Shown here piece by piece: positions 46,752-58,141 of a stretch of 64,000 bases of DNA (positions are counted from its first letter, which is position 1; each line of letters begins with the position of its first letter). Where the stretch lies: NCBI GenBank assembly GCA_029990175.1, contig JARKIP010000022.1:24588001-24652000 (forward strand). The letters run 5' to 3'. The position numbers were made by a program, and so were the translations under genes. Below the pieces are notes generated by a model. The model made no database searches, was not told the origin of the DNA, and saw only the letters and a program-made list of their open reading frames with translations. The stretch comes from Petunia secreta. Lineage: Eukaryota; Streptophyta; Magnoliopsida; Solanales; Solanaceae.

Positions 46752-47465
46752 AATAATCATAAGTTTTACCGGACGAGCTAGGTACTACCTTCATTCACCT
46801 ATATATGGTGTTAAATTTTTTTACAAGTCTAGTTGGGTGGCTAAATATTGCATGTGTTGTACTAGTTGTTCAAAAATGTTGTCCCATATACATATTTTCA
46901 TATGTGTTGTTCAACCATATACAAGATTTGCTGGATAGGCATGACCTATTATAATCTTATATCAATCTGTCCCATGAAAGTGTTAACCAATTTTGCTGGA
47001 CTGATGAATCATACATCCGTTATTCAATTCATTCCATTCTTTTCAAAGTTTCGTTTTGTGTAAATCTTTTGTTTAGCATTTATCGAATGGTGAACATATT
47101 CAATTCAAGATATTATAGTATTCTTTGAGCCACCATACCATCTAATCACTGAAATTTTGAATTGCTTGTAGTGATGCGGATCTCTATTAGGCGTGGTGTC
47201 CTAATTTAAGTTACATTGCTTTCAATTTTGGGTTGTTCCAAACAAAATAATACCTTTATAATTTTGAGGTGCTTTCATATATATTTGCCCATCAACAAAT
47301 ATTTACTTTTAGCTATCCACAACTTTTTCTATCCAAAAAATATTTTTTTGGATAATTATAAGATTTTATTAATCACCAAATTTGAACATTACATAGCCTA
47401 GCTTGCTTAATCTCGGTATAGCTACCTTACTTTGAACACTTTAATAACAGAAAACTATCTAGGAA
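46752..47465. other. Intergenic, nothing recognised
   Basis: AT-rich, with no ORF above chance and no clear repeat. Confidence 0.5.
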
Positions 47466-48490
47466 GACTATCTAGCGTAATTACTACTACATCAAACTCG
47501 CTAGAATTTAAACTGATTAAGCATTTGGACTTGCCTTCCTTTGGCTCGTGAACACCACATTACAATAACACTCTTTGCTACACTTGCCACATCTTTCTCA
47601 ATTTTCTCAAGGATCCTCATGTTTCTTTCTGTCCAGATTGCATGAATTACTTCTGTATAAGCCATTCTGAAAGAGCTCCTGCGGTTTTGCCTTTTGCCTA
47701 CTTTGCAACCCATTTACTCAGTTGTTCCCAGCTATTAGCTTGTCAGCCTTGCCACTGTAACCAACTACCTATTCTGCTCCATATCTCTCTAGCATATCTG
47801 CATTCAGCAAACAAGTGACTCCTTGTCTCTTCATTGTTCTTACACAAACAATATTGCTTCTCTACATTCAGACCCCATTTACTTAATCTGTCTGCAGTCA
47901 GCATCTTGCCCTGGAGGCATAACCACATGATGAACTTTGCTTTGGGCCTTGCTTCATTCTTGAACATAAAATATTTCCACTCGACCTTACCCTGATCCCC
48001 AAGTATCTGATAGTATAATTGCCTTATTATGCTTCTATTTGGCTTGAATCTTGTGTGTCCAGCATTATACTCATTCCAGTATCTTTCTCACCATCCATGC
48101 TGCTTGGCTTGCCACTTTGACATTCCCCATAGTTTGGTTCTTTATGTAATACTCATGAATCCACTTAATCCATAACTTGTCTTGTTTGACGCTTAATTCC
48201 CAGAATTGTTTAGCTATTGTAGCTCTATTCCAGAGCCTCAGGTTTGTTAAGTTCAGGCCACCTGCTGCTCTAGATAGGCACATCTTGTCCCAAGCTACTA
48301 GGCTCTTTCTTCTGATTGAACTTGTCCCTGGCCATATATAGCTTCTGCAATGAGCTTCTATCAGCTTGGTCACTTTCATGGGTAGCACAAACAGTTGTGC
48401 CAATATGCCTGGGTGCCAAATACTACAGTTTGAACTAGTTGGACCCTGCATGCATAGGACAACTTCTTAGCTGTCCATGAGGTGATTCTT
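47466..48490 (-). pseudogene. LINE 3' end (5'-truncated non-LTR retrotransposon)
   Basis: Minus strand. 48451-48074 reads LAQLFVLPMKVTKLIEAHCRSYIWPG, SLVAWDKMCLSRAAGGLNLTNL, the conserved region after the RT of plant L1-type LINEs. 47967-47743 reads FKNEARPKAKFIMWLCLQGKMLTADRLSKW and CLCKNNEETRSHLFAEC, the zinc-binding 'zf-RVT' domain. 47713-47501 is the tail (AWTERNMRILE-like). Frameshifts separate the parts. The RT and endonuclease are absent, as expected from 5' truncation during target-primed reverse transcription. No clear poly(A) or target duplication was seen. Confidence 0.8.
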
Positions 48491-50274
48491 GACACAATCT
48501 TGTTGATTCTTTACACGATCTATCCAAAATATTAATGCATAATAAATGTAAATCTTTAATATTAATATTAATATTAATATTTGCTGATTATCTACTCCCT
48601 AAAAAAATAAATTCTAAATAACCATCCTTAAAAGATGGGATGCTTTATTATAGGTAATAAATATAAATAGGAAAGAGAAATAGTTAATATATCGTTTTGA
48701 CTTCAATTTCTTTTTTCTTTTTTCACGTTTTGGTTGCAAAATATAATTTTTTTTGTCTATATAACGTTACTTATGTATTGATATTATATTATTATATATG
48801 ACACATATTGATATTGATATTTTATATATTAATCTTTAATATTAATATCAACACCTTTTACTTATGTATTGATATTGTATCATTATATATGACATATACT
48901 GATATTAATTGAATAAATATTACATATACAATATGTTAAAGTAGTATAATATTTATTAAAAATATACAATATCGATTAAAAATGTGCAATATCTGAGATT
49001 TATTTAGTAAATACACAATATATATATATATATATATAAGAGGAGATAGAGGAGAGAGAGACGGAATAAAATGAAAAAAAAAGGAGAGAGAGGAGAGGAA
49101 CATGGCGGGAGGAAGGGGGAGCATCTAATTTGATTGGGAGAATAAGTTGTGGTCCCTTAATTATAGGGATTAGTATCAAATCTCATAAATTGAGGGATTA
49201 ACAAATAATATTTAAAATATATAAAATATATTTAGATATAATAAATATTTATGAAAAAAATAAAAGGTGTACATAAACAGTAAATATTTTTTCCCAACGT
49301 TTATGGGGCGTAATTTACCCTATAATTTTTTAAAGTAATTAACAATTATTCATTTTATCTTTAATAGGATGATTTGTAGCCACAAATAGTTACCTAACTT
49401 TATTTAGACAACAATTTTTATAAGCGATTTTCTTTACTAAATTACATGTTCATTCAAACATTGCCACATTAATATGAGAGTTTGAGTAATAAGATTCTAC
49501 TACTGTTTCTATAGATTCGATCATAATTAACCGGTGAAACATCCACGTAATTAACACGTCAGCTAAAATCACATCAAAATGAAGAGTGAAGAAAGAGAAA
49601 GGTGAGGAGGATGACGAGGAAGAAGAGCCATGAGTTTATGTTTTCGTATTTTGTATGATGGGACAAAACTTTCGCCACTATAAAAAAGGACACATGATGA
49701 AATCTTCTATGTAGAATATCCTGAACTTCTGAATTAAAAATATTGAACTTCAGGATATAGTGGCTAATCATATAAAATGCAGCCCTTAGAGTGGCTAGGG
49801 GTGTCATTTCCACGGGATTATGACAGTAAAACTGCCAGGATGGGCCTGGGCTCTGTTGTCTGTCGGGTCTTTTATTTTGAACGCCTTTCTGGTGCATGAA
49901 ATTTGCGCATGTGAGTTTCATTATGCATTATTATAGGGTGGCAATCACCTGGCATGCAAAAACAAATGAATTGTCATAGTACGACGATAATCACATGGTA
50001 TGAAAAACAAATTAGAGTTGTCATATCAACACTTTACGAAAATGTTAACTGTAGTTTCTACCACTAAATTGTACCGTATAAAATGTATAAAACTCTACCT
50101 GAACACTTAGCAACCACCCAAAAGAATTGACTTCCATTTTGTGCACGATTATGAGTATAAAAATTTATTTTGGTAAGTAAAAATTTACCACTATTGCAGG
50201 TTGCTCATTCTTTACATCTCCTCCTCCTCATCATCATCATGATCATCTTCTTCTTCTTCTTTCTTACTAAACAC
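48491..50274. other. AT-rich intergenic DNA
   Basis: Many 'gatattaatatt'-type words (48560-48960) and a (TA)n run at about 49019-49038. A (TCATCA)/(CTT) run lies at 50220-50262. No gene could be supported; the 115-codon minus ORF at 49574-49921 lacks any family signal. Confidence 0.55.
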
Positions 50275-50277
50275 TAT

Positions 50278-50482
50278 GGGGTCATTTCGTTACAGAGATT
50301 GGAATAAAATTCCAGGGATATGATTTGGAAAAACATAAGCTAAATTGGGATAAAAGTTTTCTCGAAATCATGTGATTATCTTTTTCCATATAGATGGTGG
50401 AATTATTTATCTCACTTTTTGTCCTGAATTTAATGGTGGTATTATAATCTCGGGATAACCTACTTTTGAACCAAACAACCCC
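50278..50482. mobile_element. MITE-like element, PIF/Harbinger (Tourist) type
   Basis: Left end GGGGTCATTTCGTT, right end ACCAAACAACCCC (inverted: GGGGTTGTTTGGT). Flanks TAT and TGT fit a slightly changed 3-bp duplication. About 205 bp, with 'ggaataaaattcc' and 'tctcgggataacc' inside; no coding capacity. Confidence 0.6.
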
Positions 50483-50540
50483 TGTGTGTTGTTTGTATGT
50501 CTCTCTCCTCCAAACTCATCTGTATAATTAACCCCGTCTT

Positions 50541-50674
50541 TGTTAGTCTCCCACATCGGATGTGGTATGGGTTCTTGGGCTCTTTATATAACTTGGGCAT
50601 TCATCCTTCATATGAGCTAGATTTTAAGGTTGAGTTAGACACAAAGTAAATTTTACTAAACATTGTATCAGAGC
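50541..50674 (+). mobile_element. TRIM-like LTR with primer-binding site
   Basis: TGTTAGTCTCCCACATCGG...ACTAAACA at 50541-50662 is a 122-bp LTR-like unit of a type common in plant TRIM and copia-derived elements. It is followed at once by 'ttgtatcagagc', the iMet primer site with one change. A downstream LTR was not found, so this is a 5' remnant. It contains a TATA-like 'tttatataac' (50583). Confidence 0.55.
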
Positions 50675-50856
50675 AGGGTCCACCCGAATTCATTATTTAC
50701 CTGATGTTAGACGCCATATTATTAATTTTTCGATGCTACAGATGTCTAGTCCTTGGGCGTATGCCCTAAATTCAGTATTTAGGTTAAAAAATCGAAATTA
50801 TACTTTAGAAAGGCCACAAACAACCAATTATATCATGATTTATGGAGTAGATGATA

Positions 50857-51092
50857 CTCCCTCCATCCTAATTTATGTGAGGTAATTTGACTTTGCGCGG
50901 AGTTTAAAGAAAATGTAAGAGAGAGAAGATTAGAGTAATTAAAAAGTTGTTGGTAGCTTTTAATGTAAGTAGGGCCCAACAAGGATAGAATTAAGAAAAT
51001 GCTATTAATTAGTTGTTAAATAAAAAAATGTATTATTCTTTTTAGGACCAAACAAAAAGGAAAATGTGTCACATAAAGTGGGACAAATGATG
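50857..51092. mobile_element. Stowaway-like MITE
   Basis: CTCCCTCCATCC with TA before it, followed by 'aatttatgtga'; the right end has 'tgtcacataaagtgggac' in inverse orientation. Ends are imperfect. CTCCCTCC ends and TA duplications are typical of Stowaway. No ORF. Confidence 0.6.
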
Positions 51093-51426
51093 TATAAATA
51101 TAGGGGTGGCTAGGTTTATTAACGGGTCAAATGGTTATTTGACCTTTTACAATTAGTCTTTTTGGTTTGTGGAAATTTACAATTGTATTCGAGTTTATGA
51201 CTTATGGAATCCACATACTAATAAATGATGACACATCAGCATTTATGTTGCAAAATTTGCAAAAAAGGCTAAAAAGGATATGGACTATCTTGCAAAATAG
51301 AAAGGCCCCATTTATAAATATGGAATAGATACAAAAACTTTCTGGCTGGGATGTTGGAAAACGGAAAAAATAGGAACAGAAAACGAAAAAAGAAAACGTA
51401 ACATGTTGTAAAACTTGGAATATAAT

Positions 51427-51978
51427 TGTATTGGGTAAAAATGGCCTCGCGATGCTTCGCCTCGGTCACGCAAGTCGGAAACGACCGAAGACATAACGAC
51501 CAGCCAAATACCGAAGCAAGTGAGTGGACCGCCGAAGTCAGGACCGAGGTCGTCACCTAAGGCAAGCCGCAAGCTGACCTTCGATGACAGTCAGCTCGGT
51601 TAAATAACATGGCATTACCACCGAGGTCATCTACTTGTACCTCGGTGAATCCCCCCGGTTCAAGCGGCTTTGCAGCCCACTACTTTACCCATTAACTCCA
51701 CTCATAAATGCTCCAGACGTGGGCTGGCCATGAACAAGTAGTGGAGAACGTGGGATAACACTTTGTATCTATAAATAGCATTTCATTTTACATTGTACGG
51801 ATCCAGAAAGATATACTGAAACTCTGCCCAAATTTGTACTCTGAATCATATATTGAAATCAAGTTATTCTTTCATATTTACGTCTGTTTTGTGCGTTTAT
51901 TCAATTTTGATACGAAGATTTGCTTATATTCGAATCCAAATTCGATTTGTAATCCTAAAATCGATTTAGACCCATACA
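51427..51978 (+). repeat. E6 5' LTR
   Basis: 552 bp, TGTATTGGG...CATACA, with TATA box at 51770-51777. Its 3' part resembles the E3 LTR while its U3 is quite different and lacks the perfect hairpin. Confidence 0.82.
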
Positions 51979-52000
51979 AATTGGCGCCGTCTGTGGGGAT
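51979..52000 (+). other. E6 primer-binding site
   Basis: 'ttggcgccgtctgtgggg' right after the LTR, like E3. Confidence 0.75.
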
Positions 52001-52068
52001 ATAAGCAGTAACGCTTTGTTCGAAAGTTTCACGTCCTTTTTCATCAAAGATTATGATTCAACGACGTT

Positions 52069-54280
52069 ATGGCTGACAATAGCGTTAATAGTAACGAACG
52101 GGCTGACGTTCCGTCGAGCCAACAGCCCACATCTCCAATGACAACCGAAGAGTTCCAAGGTTATGTTGTCGCTGCATTAAGAGCTCTCTAAAATAGACAG
52201 GATGAGCAAGTTAACATTAATGCTGAGTTTCGCGCCTCGTTGGAAGCGAGGAACTGTGCAGCACCGAATAGCACCCAGTCTTCGGCTCCTGCTGGAGGCA
52301 TCCCGCCCTTCGTTCCTGCGGGCGCGATAACAGGGGGACCTCACAACGGGGCCACGTCTGGGGGCTCGGGAAACATACCAACTACGACGCCACACTTTGG
52401 GACCGTTCCCACCGTAGCTGAAACAACATCCTCAGTCGATGTCGAAAAATTGACTAGGGAAATTGAGGCTGTCATCGAGGTACCCGTGGAAAAATGCCTC
52501 GAGGGCGTGCCGGGGATAACAAAGGAGGAGGACGATCTTGATATTGATCAATACAGGGAGCTGCCCTTCAAGCCCGAAGCGGCTCCAGCCCCAACCCCCA
52601 AGAACTTCAAACTCATATTTTTGAAGAAATATGATGGGACTACCGATCCCAGAGAATATGTGAGAGAATACATGGCAATGGTGAAGAGCAACGACCTAAC
52701 GGCAATAGAGCTCGAGTCGATGTTCTTGAAAAAATTTGGCGAGTCCTTGGAGAAGGGGGCTCTATGTTGGTATATGTGCCTGCCAGCGGGGTCGATTTCC
52801 ACCTTCAAGAAAATGTCCAGCGCCTTCGTCAAGGCGCACACCGAGGCCCAAAAGATCCTCCAAAGGAAGGAGGATATGTGCGTAAGTGAAACAAAGGCCC
52901 GGTGAGCCACTCAAGGAATTTCTTGAGCGCTTCTATGCCGAGCGCATGGAATTACCTCGGATGGACGATACCCTGGCCATCATGGCATTTGAAAAAGGTA
53001 TCAATATTCGCAGTTCTGACGCTGCCGCTGAAGTGCGAAAGGAGCTCCAACAATATCAGCTCCTGACATGGGAGGATCTGCACTAGCGAACTTACTCCAA
53101 AATTAGATTGGAGGAAGCTGAATTCAAAAGCCTAGGTTACCATCATAAAAACCGAGGTGAATCTTCGCACCGCACCGAGGCGTCGCGAAGCAACCCGAAG
53201 GAGAGGTATGAGCCATATACCTCGACAAGGCAGCATGTCAGCCAAAGGCTGGGAAACTCTTTCGGAAATTCATACACGAATTCACACATAAGCCAACGGC
53301 TCGGAGGGAAGGTTCAACCTAACACGAACAACAGATATCCCTCAGGCCCAGTTTCGTCCCCAAAAAAGGACCTACCTCGGATCCCTGACTACAATTTCAA
53401 TCTATCGACCTCAGAGCTGGTCAATGTAGTTAAAGGGACTGCCGGGGTAAGGGTTCCCAAGGACATGAGGACCCCGGCGGATAAAACAGACCATAATTTA
53501 TACTGCGAATTCCATGCAGATTATGGCCACAAAACCGAGGATTGCAAAGCCTTGCGCCTCGAGGTAGCTCACTTGCTGAAGAAGGGAGTATTGGCTGATT
53601 TCCTTACTGACAAAGGAAAGGACAATTTCTCCAAGAACCGAGGTGATGGGCAACGACCTCGGGCTCCACCCTCGGAGAGAGTGGTGAATGTCATTACTGG
53701 GGAATCAGAGGTGAACGGTGTGAATTTCGCCGCTGCCAAGAAATTCGCCAAGCTATCTATCACCATGGAGAAAAGAACCCGAATTGGCGGCTCGGGTAAA
53801 GAAATCGTGTTTGACGATGATGACTGTGATGGGATGATGTTCCCCCATCACGACGCTTTCGTCATCATGTTGAGAATCAACGACTCTGACATCAACCCCG
53901 GTAGCTCGGTCAACATAATCAGCTACGGGGCCGTTAAGAACATGTGGCTCAAAGGGAAGGTTGTCCCCAAAGCAACAGTGCTAGCCGGCTTCAACAATTC
54001 CACGGAGAAACCGTTGGGTGAGATCACACTCAAGATATTCGCCGAAAGAGTTATTAAGGAAACACTGTTCCAAGTAATGCCCGAGGATTTGGCATACAAT
54101 GTGATCCTCGGAAGGCCATGGGTCCATTCCATAGAAGCTGTCCCCTCCACTTTGCATCAAGTGATTAAATTCCCTACACCTTGGGGAGTTCGATCAATCA
54201 AAGGGGAGCAACGAGTAGCGAGGGAATTCTACTCGGTTGCATTGAAAAGTGGAGTCGCCCCGACCGGGCCAAAGCAATAG
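52069..54280 (+). pseudogene. E6 gag-protease, broken; protease Asp deleted
   Basis: ATG 52069 leads a reading homologous to E3 gag. Damage: TAA at 52189 (E3 has CAA), one extra base near 52880, and TAG at 53084. From 53108 the frame is open to the TAG at 54278-54280. It contains the zinc-knuckle-like CEFHADYGHKTEDC and the NVILGRPW end of the protease. Compared with E3, 15 bp are missing at about 53893: the reading goes NDSDI-NPGSS, so the strand before the active site and the catalytic Asp of IDPGSS are lost. The protease cannot work. Confidence 0.85.
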
Positions 54281-54286
54281 CAACTA
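54275..54286 (+). promoter_or_regulatory. In-frame TAG between protease and pol, candidate readthrough site (E6)
   Basis: CAA-TAG-CAA-CTA matches the TAG-CAR-YYA context of tobamovirus-type readthrough in full. The stop is shared with E3 (26870), unlike the other stops, which differ between the copies. Confidence 0.65.
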
Positions 54287-57200
54287 CAGCAACCGGGGTC
54301 GAGCACGGATGACACCTGAGCAGAAATTGAGAAGATCCCGGTTTGCATTTAAGAGCATCGGAAGCAAAAAGCCGAGGAATCTACCATTGAGGAATTGGAA
54401 TCTTTCATCTTATCAAAAGATTTTCCCGAAAGAAAATGTTTGTCGGATCGGAGTTGGACCCGTAGTCGAAAAAAACGATTATTGAAGTTTTGAAGTCCAA
54501 CTATGACTGTTTTGCTCCCATTCAGACATGATTGGTATTGATCCAGAGATCATGACCCACAAGCTGAATGTGGACCCAAAATTTACCCCGGTAAAGCAGA
54601 AGAAGAGACCTCATGGCGGGGTCAAAAAGAAGGAGATCGAAGATAAAACCACCAAGTTGCAAGAAAATGGTTTCATAAGAGAGGTGAAATACCCCGAATG
54701 GCTGGCCAATGTGGTGGTCGTACGGAAGAAGAATGGCAAGTGGAGAATGTGTGTAGACTACACCGGCCTGAACAAAGCTTGCCCCAAAGACTCATATCCA
54801 TTGCCACAAATTGACAGGTTAATAGACTCCACGGCTGGACACAAACTATTGACCTTCTTGGATGCATGTTCGGGCTATAATCAGATCCTTATGGACCCGA
54901 AGGATGAAGAGAAGACCTCGTTCATCACTGACCGAGGTACTTTCTGCTATAAGGTGATGCCCTTCGATCTGAAAAATGCCGGGGCGACCTACCAAAGGTT
55001 GGTATGTCGCATGTTCAAGGAGTATATTGGAAAGTCTATGGAGGTCTACATAGATGATATGCTCATCAAATCGATCCGAATGGAGGATCATTTGAATCAT
55101 CTGAGGGAAGCCTTTGCTGTTTTGAGGCAATAAGGCATGAAATTGAACCCTGAGAAGTGCGCCTTCGGCGTTGGATCAGGCAAATTTTTGGGTTTCATTG
55201 TCTCTGAACGAGGGATCGAGGCTAACCCAGATAAAATCAAAGCTATCGAAGAGATCCCCGAGGAGCTGACCGGGGTGAAAGAAGTTCAACGCTTGACTGG
55301 CCGAGTCGCCACCTTGAGTCAATTTATCTCAAGGTCCTCGGAGCGATGCCACAAGTTCTTCTCCGTTTTGAGAAAACCAATCACTTCGAATGGACACCGG
55401 AGTGTAAACAAGCGTTGAAAGATTTGAAACAATACTTGGCTAACGCACCGTTGCTCGCCAAGCCAAAAGAAGGTGAAACATTGCTGTTCTACTTGGCCGT
55501 GTCCGAGGTATCTGTCAGCGCTGTGCTGGTTTGGGAAGAAGATGGCAAGCAGCAGCCCATCTACTATGTGAGCAAGACACTCCTCGACGCTGAAACCAGG
55601 TATCCACACTTGGAAAAACTAGCACTTGCTTTGCTTGTTACTGCTTGGAAACTACGACCCTATTTCCATTGTCACCCAATAGCGGTAGTTTCAACCTTTC
55701 CTTTAAGGAGTATATTGCATAAACCTGTGTTATCGGGGAGGTTATCAAAATGGGCGGTATAGTTGAGCGAATACGATATCACCTATCAACCTCGGACAGC
55801 TATTAAGTCTCAAGTCCTAGCCGACTTCGTGGCCGACTTTAGTATTGGGATTCTGCCCGAAGCAGAAAAAGAAAACTCCATGGCGAAAGGAACCGCCTCG
55901 GGGCTATGGATACTTCATACCGATGGGGCAACTAACTCCAAAGGTTCAGGTTTAGGTATAGTTTTGAGAGCACCCACCGGGGAGAAAGTCAGGCACTCGG
56001 TTAAAGAAATGGGGGCGAAAAGAATCGAACGAGGCCGAGTACGAGGCAGCTTTAGCGGGTTTGGAGCTGGCTAAAGAAATAGGGGCCGAAAGAATCGAAC
56101 TAAGGTGTGACTCGCAGTTGGTAGTGAACCAGGTCCTCGGTGATTACACGGCTCGGGAGCCCAGAATGTAACTATACTTGGATCGAGAACAAAGAATCTT
56201 GGCCCAATTCCAAGAATGGCAAGTTAAACAGGTGCCTCGGGAGGAAAATACCGAGGCTGATGCTTTAGCAAATCTGGGTTCGCCGATTGACGAAGCTCAC
56301 TCGGGGACTGACTTAGTAGTTCGGTTGTTGTCTGCACAAATGAGGGAGATGAAGTTGCAAGTCAACTCAGTGGACAACAGATGGGATTGGCGGAGTAAGT
56401 TCATCTCTTACTTCGATTCGGGGACTGTCCCCCAAGATAAAAACGAAGCAAAAAAGTTAAGGACCCAAGCGGCCTCATACCACCTAATCGAGGGTAATCT
56501 ATACAAGAGATTATATTGCGGCCCGATGGCCAAGTGTTTGGGTCCCGGCGAGGCCAGGTACGTGATGGCAGAAGTACACGAAGGTGAGTTGGCAACCACT
56601 CGGGGGGAAAATCGTTGATGCGTAAGTTGTTATGAGCTGGATATTATTGGCCCACTATCAGCGCCGATGTAAAAGCCTTCGTGCAGAAATGTGATAAGTG
56701 CGAACGCCATGGGTGGATGATCCACCAACAAGCCGAGCCCCTACACTCGGGTGGTATCACCATGGCCTTTCATGAAGTGGGGGATGGACATTGTTAGGCA
56801 CTGCCAAAGGGAAAATGTGGTGTTCGCTTCATTCTAGTGCTAACTGATTACTTCACAAAATGGGTGGAAGCAGCGGCTCTCACCGAGGTAAAGAAAAAAT
56901 AAGTAATCGATTTTATCAAGAAGAACATCATCTACAGGTTCGGTGTCCCAAGAGAGATTGTCTGTGACAACGGTAAACAATTGCTTATGGCATGCGCACA
57001 ACGGAGAAGAACAGCACCGGTGAGACTCCTTTCTCACTTGCTTATGGCATGGATTCCCTCATCCCCGTAGAAGTGGGTGAACCAAGCCTTCGGTACGCCT
57101 ACACTACCGAGCATGCAAATCAACAGGCTATGCGCATAGAATTGGATCTGCTCGAGGAAAAAAGGGAATTAGCTTTGGTTCGGCTAGTCGCCCAAAAAAG

Positions 57201-57432
57201 GCAGATCGAGGCGTACCTCAATAGGAAAGCCAAACTCAGAGACTTCAAAGTTGGCGACTATGTGCTAAAAACTACAAACCAATCAATGGGGGAAAACTTG
57301 TTGCAAATTGGGAAGGACCCTACATAGTCAAGGCAATCGTTGGAAAGGGATCTTATCAAATTGAAAATTTGCAAGGCGAACCCGAACCTCTAAATTGGAA
57401 CATTTCCAATCTAAAGCGGTACTACTTCTAGT
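54281..57432 (+). pseudogene. E6 pol, with internal deletion of the integrase core
   Basis: Homologous to E3 pol. RT (54528-55133) has KWRMCVDYTGL, MPFDLKNAGATYQ and an intact YIDD; a TAA at 55131 (E3 has TAT) and a 1-bp deletion near 55372 follow. RNase H and second RNase H lie at 55346-56270, with a TAG at 55760 and a local duplication at 56002-56030. The integrase zinc finger region (about 56570-56720) is frameshifted. From DNGKQ (56970) the sequence jumps to MRTTEKNS (56992), losing about 190 bp that in E3 encode the distal core with the third catalytic residue. The C-terminus (57040-57432) is close to that of E3 (LAYGMDSLIPVEVG). Confidence 0.85.
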
Positions 57433-58141
57433 CGAGGTAAATGATTTTTCAATCTTTTTAAATTCATCCACAGCCCCGAGCCGAACAACGCTCCTATGGC
57501 CTCGATCGAAATGTACTAACTTGCTCCTCGTTCCATTTTTGCTTGACCTTTTCAGGAAGCGAACCGAATGATTTCCAGTGCTCGGATCTTCATCAACATT
57601 CACAACCGAACACTGGGGGGAGTGAGAGGCAGGGGTTGATACCGAGGTCGACATCGAGCCTCCCAACCGAAGCTTATCTATCCGACAACCGGGGACTGAC
57701 GCACGGGGAATAGATTTAGTACATTGTAAACTCGCCCGACAGTGGCATGTTGTTAATTTTTTTTTTCTTTTTTCCGCCCAAGGTCCGCTTCGACTTGGTT
57801 CTATGTAAATAGCCGATTTCTGGCTCGTTGATATCAATGAAATGATTTTGATCTTATATCTATTTATCTGTACAAATCTTGCACTCCGAAGCTGCACAAT
57901 GCATTGACTCTAGGACGAAAAGTCGTTCTAAGTTTTCATCAATTAAATTCAGTCATGTCTTGCAAGCAAGTTATTTATTTTTTACAACGTGTTCGGTACA
58001 TGCAAAAACCAACACTTGAGATAAAAGCATAAAAACTTTTCATTAAAAGAGCTCGAAAGCTAAGAATATTTACATCAAAAGACCTAAAGTTCCAAAAGTT
58101 ATGCATAAGTGCCCGAAGGCTTACAAAATGCTATCGGAAGC
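57433..58141. other. E6 interval between pol and the antisense gene
   Basis: Non-coding and alignable to E3 30213-31000. Minus-strand AATAAA (plus TTTATT) at 57974-57979; the plus-strand AATAAA of E3 reads AATGAA here (about 57837). Confidence 0.55.
57974..57979 (-). terminator. Candidate poly(A) signal of the E6 antisense gene
   Basis: Minus-strand AATAAA about 165 bp after the antisense stop at 58142, matching the E3 position. Confidence 0.4.

Noticed and set aside
49574..49921. 115-codon minus-strand ORF
   Set aside because: No motif or homolog recognised, AT-rich context; likely chance.
50661..50680. tRNA gene
   Set aside because: The tRNA-like words here and at 46020 and 62863 are primer-binding sites of retroelements; no cloverleaf around them.
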